From positions 62,001-126,000 of the forward strand of contig NZ_JASXSX010000001.1 in assembly GCF_032085515.1 (NCBI RefSeq): a stretch of 64,000 nt of DNA, written 5' to 3'. The notes below the pieces were generated by a model, which did no database searches, was not told the origin of the DNA, and was given only the letters and a program-made list of their open reading frames with translations. Shown here piece after piece: positions 16,588 to 25,243 of this stretch (positions are counted from its first letter, which is position 1; the number at the start of each line of letters is the position of its first letter). Source of the stretch: Gleimia hominis. Its GTDB lineage: Bacteria > Actinomycetota > Actinomycetes > Actinomycetales > Actinomycetaceae. A program made the position numbers and the translations under genes.

Positions 16588-17634
16588 ATGACTTTTGAGC
16601 CAATGACCCTCACCACGCGAACTGTTAACGACCTTTCGCCGAATTACCGCCGCATTTCTTTCAGCTCCCCGCAGTTAGATCAGCTGGAACCACACCACCC
16701 GTTCGACCAGCGGATCAAGTTCATTTTCCCTCCTTCCTCAGGGAAGCTACCGAAAATGAAAACTCAGGATTGGTATCAGGCGTGGCTGGGTCTTGACGAA
16801 ACAGAGCGCGGTTGGATGCGGACCTACTCAATTCGCGCGATCGAAAAGAACGCGGGGCACGTGGTTCTCACGGTTGATTTTGTGCTGCATGGTAAGGCAG
16901 TTGGCGAGGAAAGCGGGCCGGCATCCAGGTGGGCTCAAGATGCTCAGGTGGGTGATGAGGTCATTTGCGTGTTCCCCACGGCGGGCGCCCAGTCGGGTGG
17001 AATCGAGTTCGCCCCCGCAGATGCTGAACAGATTTTGCTGGTTGGTGACGAGACTGCAGCCCCGGCAATTGCCCGCATTTTGGAGGATCTTGCGGCTGGT
17101 GATGACACCCAACAGGCCACGCGGGGAGCAGCTTTAATTGAGGTTCCTACCGCTGACGACGAGTTGCATATTAATAGTCCTGAGGGGGTGCAGGTACACT
17201 GGCTCCCCCGCAACGGCGGGGACTATGGGAGCTCACTCTTACCAGCGTTGGAGGAAATCGTTGCACCTTCTGAGAGCGGAACTGTGGTTGCGCTTGATGA
17301 GATTGAGGAAACTGCGGAGGCGCCGCTGGTTTGGGAAACTCCCCTGTACTCCGCTTCGGGAGCGCAGTTGGACAGAGCCAGTTCAGATGAGCAAGTAACC
17401 AGCGCGGATCCTGATGCTCAAGCGGGTGCTGAAACCTCGGACATAACCCCTCAGGCAGAGGAAGAACCAGGCGTAAAAACTACGCGGTCGACTGCGCGCA
17501 CGTTCTACTGGATCGCAGGCGAATCTGGAGTGGTGAAGCAGGCACGACGCTACCTAGTTAAGGAATGCGGTGTGAAACGTTCAGATGTGGCATTCATGGG
17601 CTACTGGCGGATCGGCGTAGCAATGCGAGGGTAG
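16588..17634 (+). CDS. Siderophore-interacting protein (FAD-dependent ferric-siderophore reductase)
   Basis: SIP proteins release iron from imported ferric siderophores by reduction in the cytoplasm. The FAD-binding domain carries RTYSIR at about 78-83 and the C-terminal SIP domain ends with FYWIAGESG and a GYWRIG-type tail. An acidic low-complexity insert of about 60 residues lies between the halves of the C-terminal domain. GAGGA eight bases before the ATG at 16588 sets the start; the frame is open 37 codons further without a good signal. A DtxR/IdeR-like box lies upstream. Confidence 0.88.
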   Translation: MTFEPMTLTTRTVNDLSPNYRRISFSSPQLDQLEPHHPFDQRIKFIFPPSSGKLPKMKTQDWYQAWLGLDETERGWMRTYSIRAIEKNAGHVVLTVDFVLHGKAVGEESGPASRWAQDAQVGDEVICVFPTAGAQSGGIEFAPADAEQILLVGDETAAPAIARILEDLAAGDDTQQATRGAALIEVPTADDELHINSPEGVQVHWLPRNGGDYGSSLLPALEEIVAPSESGTVVALDEIEETAEAPLVWETPLYSASGAQLDRASSDEQVTSADPDAQAGAETSDITPQAEEEPGVKTTRSTARTFYWIAGESGVVKQARRYLVKECGVKRSDVAFMGYWRIGVAMRG

Positions 17635-17722
17635 GTTGAAAAATAGGAGAAGCCCCAAGGCTCTACACCTACTAGCTCGTCGATCCCTTCATGTTCGAAT
17701 AGTGCGCTACCTCACCAGCGTG

Positions 17723-17753
17723 TGCTAGCGTTAAGGACAGTCAAATATTTGAC
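17723..17753 (+). promoter_or_regulatory. Extended -10 promoter with a 14-bp perfect palindrome
   Basis: An extended -10 (TGC then TAGCGT, 17723-17731) predicts a start near 17738, and the perfect palindrome GTCAAATATTTGAC at 17740-17753 sits right there. It is 22 bases upstream of the secreted-protein gene, a natural position for a repressor. The regulator is unknown. Confidence 0.45.
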
Positions 17754-17775
17754 CCCCACCGTGAGGAGTACCACG

Positions 17776-18489
17776 ATGAGAGCTCGACTTACCAAGAGTC
17801 TTGGCATCGCGGTAGTTGTGGCTAGTAGCCTCGTATTAAGTCTACAGGGGTTGTCAGCAGCTCAAGCTTCCCCACAAAATGACTCTTCCACCACCTCGTC
17901 GTGTATAGCATCTTCAGGCTCTTCGCAGTCGCAATCGCCCGGAGAGTACACTGAGATCCTCAATGTGAAGTTTGAGGAGAATCGTGTTGTTACCGCATCG
18001 AACGATAAACCGCTGTCTGTTCCCAAGAAGATTGCAGCAATTAACGGGGTAGCAGAGTATTCTCTTCCCTCAAACCTCGGATATTCATACGCGACTACAA
18101 ATGACGGCGAATCACTTTTCATCTCAAACGCCGGGCATGAGCTTGTTGGTCTCATCGATTCCGTATCCGCAGTCGACATGGATGGTGCAACATGGGCTGC
18201 AACCATGAGCGTCTCCAATAATGTGGTTACTTTTTCTAGCGAGGAAAGCGGAATTCATTATTTCCGAGTCGAGTATGTGGGTGCTACTGCAGAAGATGAG
18301 AGTGAAAACGACTTCGGGCATCGAGCGTCCCTTATCGGGGTTCCGCAAAACTATGTTTACAACCCTGCCCTGGGCTCTCTTCACGATTACTGCACTAAGT
18401 CGCCTGATGAATTCCCTAATCCTTTCGGCAAGAACGCCGATTTTAGGGGTGCCGTCCGCGTTGCCCATACGTTCAGTTCATGCGCATAG
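17776..18489 (+). CDS. Secreted protein of unknown function
   Basis: A 237-residue protein with a clear signal peptide (basic MRARLTK, hydrophobic core, cleavage expected after SAAQA near residue 34). The mature part is Ser-rich at first, then beta-rich, with a few Cys and no LPXTG or anchor. I recognise no family. GAGGAG eight bases before the ATG at 17776 sets the start. The next gene encodes a four-helix membrane protein ten bases downstream, so the two probably form an operon under the palindrome-bearing promoter. Confidence 0.75.
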   Translation: MRARLTKSLGIAVVVASSLVLSLQGLSAAQASPQNDSSTTSSCIASSGSSQSQSPGEYTEILNVKFEENRVVTASNDKPLSVPKKIAAINGVAEYSLPSNLGYSYATTNDGESLFISNAGHELVGLIDSVSAVDMDGATWAATMSVSNNVVTFSSEESGIHYFRVEYVGATAEDESENDFGHRASLIGVPQNYVYNPALGSLHDYCTKSPDEFPNPFGKNADFRGAVRVAHTFSSCA

Positions 18490-18499
18490 AGGGGGCATA

Positions 18500-18862
18500 A
18501 TGAGGTACATTCCGCTCGCTACAACCACGACAGGGGTCCTTGGTGGTGTCCTGCTGTCGTGGTTCGCGTTGAATGTTGATGCTCCTTTGGAAGCACCCGA
18601 CTACCTGGTGTTTTCGCCGCTAGCGTTCTATCTTTTGCTCACTGTTGTTGGCATCTTGTGTGCATTCAAAGTCTCGGGTGTGCGCGCCAGGAGTGTACTG
18701 TACTCGGTTTTTATGACACTTAGTCTCGCCGGGGTTGGGTCGTTCTACATCTTTAACGAGCCTACAACGATTAACGTTTTTGGGTTCTTAGCTGTTGTGA
18801 TTGGACTTCTTGGAGCGCTAGCGCCCGCAGTAGTCGTATCTCGCCACGCTGGAGCAAACTAG
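18500..18862 (+). CDS. Four-helix membrane protein of unknown function
   Basis: A 120-residue hydrophobic protein with four predicted membrane segments and short loops. The ATG at 18500 follows a GGGGG six bases upstream and only ten bases after the stop of the secreted-protein gene, so the two are probably co-transcribed. No family was recognised. It is the last chromosomal gene before the prophage relic. Confidence 0.65.
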   Translation: MRYIPLATTTTGVLGGVLLSWFALNVDAPLEAPDYLVFSPLAFYLLLTVVGILCAFKVSGVRARSVLYSVFMTLSLAGVGSFYIFNEPTTINVFGFLAVVIGLLGALAPAVVVSRHAGAN

Positions 18863-18963
18863 CCTGCGGCCTTTTGCGATGCTGAGGCGCTGGTGTTCTG
18901 GAGACGTTGTGATCTGATGTTTGTCGCCGTTGCGCCCACTCGGCAGACGCGTATTTCTGGCTG

Positions 18964-19234
18964 TTCAAAGACATGAGCCCACTCTCGAAGGAACTGATGA
19001 AGCTCGCGCTTAAAGGTCGGTTACCATGGCGGGCACCCAGTCCTAGCCTGTATGGTCGACAACACCCACGTTCGCCGTGACCCGGCAGGCAACATAAAAC
19101 CCAACAAACAAAAATCCACCGAGAAAATCGACGGCGTGGACGCCACGATCATGGCTCTAAACCCAGCCATCCGAAACGGCACCGGGCACGCCAGCGGCAG
19201 TGTTTATGACGAACGTGGACTACCCGTGCTGTAG
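18964..19234 (+). pseudogene. Phage large terminase, C-terminal relic
   Basis: From KDMSP to the final residues this matches the last 90 residues of the intact large terminase at 52300-53904, but a frameshift and stop interrupt it near 19030-19060. Homology starts abruptly at about 18964, where chromosomal sequence ends. The stretch 18863-18963 shows nothing recognisable. This marks the left end of a decayed prophage related to the one on the right. Confidence 0.85.
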
Positions 19235-19317
19235 TTGACTTAAAGCTTGAGGCGCAGTGCCTTGCGAACCTCTAGTTGCAAACGTTATCAAGATGTTACA
19301 AACTTGTTCGTAAGCTG

Positions 19318-19770
19318 ATGAGCTTTAAAAACATAAACGGCCACACGGCAGATTTGTGTGATGGTGTTTTTGCGAAGGATGCTTTTAGCGCTATCGAAAG
19401 GATTCCAGATGAAGTGTTAGCTAAAAACGATCCTCAGGCTCTAAAAGCTTGGTATGAGTCGCTCGGTCAAGATCGTGTTAATTGGATTGCTTGTGGATCG
19501 GCTATTGGGTTAGCAATCGTCACGAACTTTACGCCAGCAAAAATTGTTAAAATAAAGTCTGCAATTAAGACACTCGGTGGTGCTGTTACTTTCGCAAAGA
19601 AAGTATACTCTCTTTACAAAAAAGCACGAGCAGGCGGCCTTACGGCAAAAACTGCCTTAAATGCAGCCATTACTGGAGGAGCTCAAGCGGCTGGGCCAGA
19701 TGTTAAAGAAGCCTTGCTGGATTTGTTTGGGGTTGGAGCAGTAATAGGTGCGTGTGGTATAGGAGATTAA
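19318..19770 (+). CDS. 150-residue protein with Gly/Ala-rich C-terminal half, putative secreted toxin or bacteriocin
   Basis: The N-terminal 60 residues are polar; the rest is hydrophobic and Gly/Ala-rich (IACGSAIGLAIV, ALNAAITGGAQAAG, FGVGAVIGACGIGD) with a basic amphipathic middle (KKVYSLYKKARAGG). That layout resembles membrane-active peptides or toxin tails, but I recognise no family. The next gene, five bases behind a perfect AGGAG, encodes a small two-helix membrane protein, like a toxin and immunity pair. The pair sits as cargo between terminase and portal relics and, unlike them, is undamaged. The ATG at 19318 is a weakly supported start; TTG at 19276 is the alternative. Confidence 0.55.
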   Translation: MSFKNINGHTADLCDGVFAKDAFSAIERIPDEVLAKNDPQALKAWYESLGQDRVNWIACGSAIGLAIVTNFTPAKIVKIKSAIKTLGGAVTFAKKVYSLYKKARAGGLTAKTALNAAITGGAQAAGPDVKEALLDLFGVGAVIGACGIGD

Positions 19771-19941
19771 ATGCGTGTAACTAACATAGTGGGCTGGTTG
19801 CTTTGCGTCGTGGGTATCGTTCTACTGTGGTTGGATATTTCTCATGCCGAGTTCTTGTGCTTGGCTGGTTTTCTTGTGGCTTTAGCTGAATTGATTTACT
19901 CGAAAGCAACATCGAAGAACCGCGATGTTTCTGATAGATGA
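19771..19941 (+). CDS. 56-residue two-helix membrane protein, possible immunity partner
   Basis: This short gene starts directly after the stop of the preceding gene, with AGGAG five bases before its ATG. It reads as two membrane helices (about residues 5-22 and 26-43) and a basic Ser/Lys tail. Its size, membrane nature and tight coupling are those of many bacteriocin immunity proteins; a holin-like role is another option. It is intact inside a decayed prophage, which suggests selection or recent arrival. Confidence 0.65.
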   Translation: MRVTNIVGWLLCVVGIVLLWLDISHAEFLCLAGFLVALAELIYSKATSKNRDVSDR

Positions 19942-19985
19942 TCTTATTTGTCTAGATTCTTCTGTAGGTTCGATTTTTCATATCC

Positions 19986-20017
19986 GATGGGCATCTGTCG
20001 TGTGGCAGGTGCCCATC
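19986..20017 (+). terminator. Hairpin terminator after the cargo pair
   Basis: GATGGGCATCTG at 19986-19997 pairs with CAGGTGCCCATC at 20006-20017 (one G-T wobble) around an eight-base loop. It closes the two-gene cargo unit before the portal relic and is absent at the same place in the intact prophage. The T-tract is poor. Confidence 0.65.
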
Positions 20018-20046
20018 TTCATGCTTGCTCTTCTAGGAGGTGAGAA

Positions 20047-20930
20047 ATGGGTTTATTGAATTGGCTGCGTGGCGACACCACCCACACCACTGACGATCAT
20101 GCGATCAGCTCTGGCTACAGCTTCTTTTTCGGAGCGACGTCGTCTGGTCGTCCGGTGACGGAACGCAGCGCGATACAGATGACGGCCGTCTACTCCTGCG
20201 TGCACACTTTGGCCGAGGCGATCGCTGGCCTGCCGTTGCACGTCTACCAGCACAGCGGGGATGGTGCGAAGGTGAAAGCGCTCTATCATCCACTCTACCG
20301 GCTTCTTCATGATGAGCCGAACCCGGAGATGACGAGCTTTGTGTTCCGTGAAACCCTGGTGACGCATCTGTTGTTGTGGGGTAATGCGTTTGCTCAAGTA
20401 CTGCGCAACGGCCGTGATGAGGTGGCTGGCCTTTAACCGTTCATGCCTAACCGCATGACCGTAGGCAGAGACGAGGCTGGACGGCTCTATTACGAGTATC
20501 AACGCTCGTGGGATGAGCCCACCGGCAGGTTCGAGACGGTGCGGCTCACACCGCATTAGGTGTTGCATATTCCAGGGCTCGGCTTCGACGGCCTGGTTGG
20601 CTATAGCCCGATTGCGATGGCGAAAAACGCTATCGGCCTCGCCCCAGGCCACCGAGGGCTACGGGGCGAGCTTTTTCGCTAATGGTGCGGCTCCGGGTGG
20701 TGTGTTGGAACTTCCGGGCACGATCAAGAACCCGGCGCGGGTGCGTGAGTCGTGGCAGTCGACATTCGGTAGTGGGAGGAACGGGAATAAGATCACGGTG
20801 TTGGAAGAGGGCATGAAATACACGCCGATCTCTGTTTCCCCGGAGCAGGCGCAGTTTTTGGAGACCCGCAAGTTTCAGATGGGTGAGATTGCCCGTATCT
20901 TCCGTATCCCACCCCACATGATCGGTGATC
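20047..20930 (+). pseudogene. Phage portal protein relic
   Basis: The start, with AGGAGG upstream of the ATG, closely follows the intact portal at 54261. It is broken by an in-frame TAA after codon 129, a second stop near 20558 and a frameshift near 20645. At about 20925-20935 the homology switches from portal (IPPHMIGDL) to DNA polymerase (DALELL), so the 3' third of the portal gene is lost. Confidence 0.92.
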
Positions 20931-21594
20931 TTGATGCGCTTGAGCTGCTCTACGACTCCGTCGCCGACACGCTCTCCCAGTTGATTCGCACTGCGTTCAT
21001 CCCTTCTCCCGGTCACAGGTTCATCGTTGCGGACTTTTCTGCGATTGAAGCGCGTGTGATCGCATGGCTCGCCGAATAAACAACCACCCTAGACGCGTTC
21101 CGCGATGGCAAAGACCTCTACTGCGAAACCGCGAGCAGAATGTTCGGCGTCCCAGTTGAGAAACACGGCGTTAACGGTGGGCTTCGGCAGAAGGGGAAGG
21201 TTGCTACCCTCAGCTTGTTGCTATCAAGGGTCATCTGGCGCGCTCAAAGCCATGGGAGCACTCACCATGGGGCTCGCCGAGCACGAGTTGAAGCCGATTG
21301 TGGATGCCTGGCGGGCTGCTCACCCGCCCATCGTCCAACTCTGGGTAGACGTAGAAGAATCAGCCATCGCAGCGATCGTCTCGCGACTTGCTCGTTGCCG
21401 GAATGCACGCGGTCGACAAAGCCGGGCATCGGATCGTGATGCATGTGCATGATGAAATCGTCATCGACGAACCCTTGAGCTCGGGCTTTACGGTGGCTGA
21501 GGCGTGTGAGTTGATGTCCACGCTCCCCACTTGGGCCCACGGGCTACCACTTGATGCAGACGGGCACGAGTGCGACTACTACCGCAAAGACTAG
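20931..21594 (+). pseudogene. Phage family A DNA polymerase, C-terminal relic fused to the portal relic
   Basis: It begins at the point matching DALELL of the intact polymerase (residue about 360 of the gene at 37330) and keeps motif A (RFIVADFSAIEARVIAWL) and motif C (HVHDEIVID). A stop follows AWLAE, there are frameshifts near 21120 and 21210, and about 60 codons between them are deleted near 21380. It ends at the original stop codon. Confidence 0.9.
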
Positions 21595-22538
21595 AATTGT
21601 TTGTCCTGATCTTTAGGAATTCCGAGGCTTTCTGGACTGACAAGGGGGCTGGTAAGGAATGATTCTTTGATCAGTTTGGTTATTTTATCTGACCAAGTGG
21701 AACCAGGCGAAGTAGTGCGCAGCAAGAAAGCTATCAGGTGTAGGGCTCCGAAGGTTCTCTCACTCTGCCCCTCCGGCAACAACTGTAGAAACTTTATCGT
21801 GCGTAGGGATGCGGTAGGAACTGGAATAAAAGATTTGTTCCACAGCCGGCCGTGATGCGCGCAAATATTGCGTATTACAGTTAGTTGCTGCAGCCACCGC
21901 ACTAAAGGCGGATTCGCTAAGGCCTTACGTCGTTGAGCACGCGAAAGCGCACCATAATCAATACTGATACCGAAACTGTCAGCAATTTCTATCTGGAGTT
22001 CCGCTTTCAATCCCGCATAGAGTTTAGAAATATCGGAAAAATCTAACACTTCTGCTAGCACCCAGAACGGATAGAGACCCCGATAGTTTTGGTCGTAGTG
22101 GCGGATAAACTCGCTGCGCGTTTTCGCTCTTGCTACGCGTTTGTGGGCGGTGCTCATCCATGCCTTGTAATCGAAATGGGAACGGAATATTTCAGGTCTT
22201 TTATACCCCAAAGGGTCGCTGGCACAAATCTGGGCACTAATATGGGCGCGCACCGCCACTTCGACTCGCTCCAGCCCATCCAAGACCAGAGCCCTCAGTT
22301 TACGATCCGCCTCATACAAGGCAGCTGCATCACTAAAAGATATGCCTGGCATAAAGTTATCGCCGCGCTTAGCGTCCGTTTGCACCCGGGCGGGATACCA
22401 GTAAGCCGACAGACGGTAGTAGCCCACGTTTGCCAGCCACTGCTGTGCCTGCTCTTCATCAACGTCCATGCCTCGCGAACGCAGAATCGCAATCTGCTCC
22501 GCGACACTGGCCGCCGGTTTAAGAGGCGAGGTACGCAC
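21591..22538 (-). CDS. Abi_2-family abortive infection protein (AbiD/AbiF-like)
   Basis: A 315-residue protein of the Abi_2 group: the N-terminal segment LANVGYYRLSAYWYP and the C-terminal RNICAHHGRLWN are hallmark motifs, the latter an R-x4-H HEPN-type RNase site at about residue 240. Such proteins abort phage infection, probably by cutting RNA. The gene is intact while everything around it is decayed. It runs convergently against the polymerase relic and its stop overlaps the last bases of that relic's stop codon, so it was inserted exactly at a gene end. Confidence 0.85.
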   Translation of the reverse strand: MRTSPLKPAASVAEQIAILRSRGMDVDEEQAQQWLANVGYYRLSAYWYPARVQTDAKRGDNFMPGISFSDAAALYEADRKLRALVLDGLERVEVAVRAHISAQICASDPLGYKRPEIFRSHFDYKAWMSTAHKRVARAKTRSEFIRHYDQNYRGLYPFWVLAEVLDFSDISKLYAGLKAELQIEIADSFGISIDYGALSRAQRRKALANPPLVRWLQQLTVIRNICAHHGRLWNKSFIPVPTASLRTIKFLQLLPEGQSERTFGALHLIAFLLRTTSPGSTWSDKITKLIKESFLTSPLVSPESLGIPKDQDKQF

Positions 22539-22639
22539 TACGACCCCTTCCGTAAAAAGAGATCCAGCCCACTCCCAACCAGAAAGGTCGAGGCGGGCTG
22601 AACGATTAGCTCCAGCCTAACAGAGATTGAAAATACAAA

Positions 22640-23000
22640 CCATGACGAATCTGGATATTAACCCCAAATCCTCCCTTCCCCGTCCGGATTCACCGGTCCC
22701 CGAGGTGACCAGTAGCATCCTGCCTTACTTCCAGGCAGTCAACGCTAATCTGGGTGGAGGGTACCGTGTGGGTATTTACGCTTCGCGTAACATTTGCACT
22801 CGGGTAGCTGAGGCAGGATGCAGTGCTGCCTCTTTCGTTTCTGACATGTCTACAGGATTCTCCGGAAACCTAGGCTTCCAATTCCAAACAACTGGGCATT
22901 CGACCAATTCCACGAAATCAGTGGCTACCACGGCAGGTGGGATCTCGATCGAGTGACCTACTCAGGACGTTCAACTTCATGTTCAACTGTCGTGAAAAAT
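22640..23000 (+). pseudogene. Relic of a DUF1906/Rv2525c-like glycoside-hydrolase domain protein
   Basis: The reading PYFQAVNANLGGGYRVGIYA, followed by SFVSDMSTGFSGNLGF, matches the C-terminal half of the DUF1906 glycoside-hydrolase-like domain, a peptidoglycan-related fold often found in actinobacterial secreted or phage lysis proteins. After a one-base shift near 22885 the match resumes in the next frame (NWAFDQFHEISGYHG, RWDLDRVTYSGR). The 5' half is missing. Confidence 0.6.
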
Positions 23001-23149
23001 ACCGCAGATCCGGTTCTAGATCCGGACCCGTCATCGCCCAATGATGATCCGTTATTGCGCTGGACCGAAAAGACGGAAAACAAATGCCTAGACGCAATGA
23101 GTGGATCCACAAATCCTGCTGCACCACACAAAGGATCCATTGGCCAGTT

Positions 23150-23501
23150 CATTCACCCTGGGTGTCCTGAGCTCACCCGCACTCGTTTCTGCCAGGCTCA
23201 TGCTAAGGCTGAGGACAAGCGTTACCGGAAGTATCAGCGTGACCCAGCGATCAACCGTCGCTACGGCACGCGCTGGCGCAAGATCCGCGCTGCCTACGTT
23301 GCCCAGCATTCTCTATGCGAAGACTGTCTCGAACAAGGCCGCTACACGCCTGTCCAAGAGGTGCATCATTTTCTCCCGCTCGAGCATGGCGGCACCCACG
23401 ACTTTGGGAACCTGCGGGCGCTGTGCAAGCCGTGCCACTCTAGGCAGACCGCGCTCGATGACGACCGCTGGAGGCAACAACCTCGGGTCTACACGTATTA
23501 A
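23150..23501 (+). pseudogene. Phage HNH endonuclease lacking its own start
   Basis: From HPGCPELTRTRF onwards it aligns with the intact HNH gene at 45462, including the CEDCLEQGRY and EVHHFLPLEHGG metal-site region and the final RQQPRVYTY. The true N terminus is replaced by an unrelated in-frame stretch running from about 22953. HNH proteins at this place work with terminase at the cos site. Confidence 0.8.
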
Positions 23502-23601
23502 CGCCCGCCACGTTCGCGCCTATCGCGTCGATCATCTGGAACCTCAAAGGTGCTCACCTGCGACGCGTTCGTCGATCACGGGGCAACGTCGCGGCTCTGG
23601 T

Positions 23602-23667
23602 GAGGGGTTGGGGGTTCTAGATCTCTACAGGTCTTGGGAAGGTCAGCGGGCGGGGCCAACCGCGCAC
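23602..23667 (+). other. Candidate cos (packaging) site, relic copy
   Basis: This 66-bp non-coding block matches 45939-46004 of the intact prophage at 61 of 66 positions by eye, while its flanks differ. It lies between HNH and small terminase genes, where HK97-type phages carry cos. The core CTTGGGAAGGTCAGCGGGCG is identical in both. Confidence 0.55.
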
Positions 23668-23706
23668 AAAAACCTTGATTCAAACAAGGTATTACCCCGG
23701 GGGTGA

Positions 23707-23928
23707 TTATTTGCCGGCCTTGCGTTGTTTCTTTTTCTTATTTTCTTGTTGGCCGATCAAAACAAAACAGGCAAATCCGGCAAACCACAGCGGCACAGTG
23801 AGTAAGAGATTCCTCGTGTAGTTGTCGGTGAAAATAATCAAGACGTCCGCGATGGAGGCTATGCACAACAATCCAATGCCCAGCCACGTCAATATGTCAC
23901 CGTGTGATGTCTTCTTTTTCTTGCCCAC
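23707..23928 (-). CDS. Two-helix membrane protein, minus-strand phage cargo
   Basis: A short protein of about 73 residues: Lys-rich start (GKKKKTSHG), two membrane helices (about 16-33 and 42-60) and a Lys-rich tail (NKKKKQRK). TAGGCT ends eight bases before the GTG at 23928, so a leaderless start is likely; an ATG nine codons upstream has no ribosome binding site. It lies antisense between the cos-like block and the small terminase relic, where the intact prophage has no gene. Function is unknown; superinfection exclusion is a possibility. Confidence 0.55.
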   Translation of the reverse strand: MGKKKKTSHGDILTWLGIGLLCIASIADVLIIFTDNYTRNLLLTVPLWFAGFACFVLIGQQENKKKKQRKAGK

Positions 23929-23959
23929 AAGGCAATAGCCTACGTGAGGAGACATCCAT

Positions 23960-24531
23960 ATGGCGAAAGATGGAACGAACCGTGGCGGCAGACGTGTGCG
24001 CTCAGGTGCGAAGCCAGATGCGTTGAATGAGAAGATCGCTGCCGGACGCCCCGCCACTCGCCTAGAGGATCCGCTCAGTGAGCCGTTCGATTTCGAGGGC
24101 AGTGACATCGGCACCGGGGCGGTGCTCACCGGGGAGACCATGCCCGAACCATCCGACTACCTCTCGGAGGTTCAGCGCGATGGTAAGCCACTCGGTGCTG
24201 ATCTGGTGTACCGGGAAACGTGGCAGTGGCTCGACCAGCGCGGCTGCTCCCAGTTTGTGGCACCCAGATTGATTGAGGCCTATGCGCAGGCGTTCGCGCG
24301 GTATGTGCAGTGCGAGCAGGCGATCTCCGAGTTCGGGCTGCTCGGCAAACACCCCACCACAGGTGCAGCCATCGCCTCCCCATTCGTTTCCATGTCCCAG
24401 AGCTTTGGGACGCAGAAAAACACGTACTGGTACGAGATTTACGAGATCGTCCAAGCTACCTGCAATACATATTTTCCGGCCCTACTCCGGGCGACGAGGT
24501 TATGGAGCACCTCCTGAAAGCCCGCTCCTAA
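23960..24531 (+). pseudogene. Phage small terminase subunit, frameshifted near the end
   Basis: About 170 residues match the intact small terminase at 46119 closely (GAKPDALNEKIAAGRPATRL, YVQCEQAISEFGLLGKHPTT). A frameshift near 24475 puts the last 20 residues (GPTPGDEVMEHLLKARS) in another frame. It is the least decayed phage gene of the relic and marks its right end. Confidence 0.85.
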
Positions 24532-24590
24532 ACACCCCTCAATTCCATTTCGCTTCTCTTGCTTCTGCCATGAACTGGGCGGCACGCGTG

Positions 24591-24704
24591 TTATACACAC
24601 CCCTTGTCCGCATGTTTGGAAACTCCCACTGCTTTAACTGCTTCAGTAAAGTTGATTCCCTGGTCTAATAAACATCGGTAATACTCCCGCCGTGCTGCGC
24701 ACAT
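24591..24704 (-). pseudogene. Possible transposase N-terminal relic (IS30-like)
   Basis: The frame RREYYRCLLDQGINFTEAVK, followed by AVGVSK, resembles the N-terminal helix-turn-helix of IS30-type transposases, and a similar tail (NTRAAQFMAEA) continues in a shifted frame. No catalytic domain or inverted repeats were found. The match is weak. Confidence 0.25.
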
Positions 24705-25082
24705 CAGTAAGCGATTTGGATCCCCCACACTTTGATATTCCACAACACCTGAAACATCCTTTCTTAACCCAGCTGCTGGAGCGATACTTAGAATCCGCCC
24801 GTAGAGCCTGTTTCTGGCTAAAAAGGCTGAGAGCGAGCTTACGTTAGTACCTTCCTTCAGGGGGCGAATGAGCCATTATCGGATAAAACCAAGTCTGTAT
24901 GAGCACATAAAGTAGCGGTTCGTCGTTCTTGACTCAAGGTATTCACAGCAGCTTTTTAAAGTGTTCAATACTGTGAAACTACTAAATGTTGATGTCGTAA
25001 TGATATCGAAAAGTATGAAACGATCATTTCAGATATTTCGCGTAAGCTTAGCCGCTTAAAAAACTGAGTTAGGACACACTAC
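24705..25082. other. Intergenic stretch without recognisable content
   Basis: These 378 bases are AT-richer than both flanks, with many stops in all frames. I see no gene, repeat or structured RNA here. They probably belong to the same decayed zone as the neighbouring relics. Confidence 0.5.
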
Positions 25083-25238
25083 CTATTTAGGCCAGCCAAG
25101 CCATACTGCTAAAGCAAGACTAATAAGGCCTAAAAGGCTGACAAATCCCCATTTGCGATCCTGCTTAATTCGCATAAGGCCATAAACCAGTAATGCGATC
25201 CCAAGTAAAGCAGAAAAAAGCATAACAATAAAACCCAT
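25083..25238 (-). CDS. 51-residue two-helix membrane protein
   Basis: The frame reads MGFIVMLFSALLGIALLVYG, a basic turn (RIKQDRK) and a second helix ending GWPK, a clean two-helix hairpin. A weak GAGAAAG lies ten bases upstream of the ATG. It sits just downstream of the ABC ATPase relic on the same strand and may be left over from that transporter's operon. Confidence 0.5.
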   Translation of the reverse strand: MGFIVMLFSALLGIALLVYGLMRIKQDRKWGFVSLLGLISLALAVWLGWPK

Positions 25239-25243
25239 TATCT

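Noticed and set aside
22089..22601. A 170-codon plus-strand frame opposite the Abi_2 gene
   Set aside because: It is antisense to a gene with clear family motifs and lacks a start signal.
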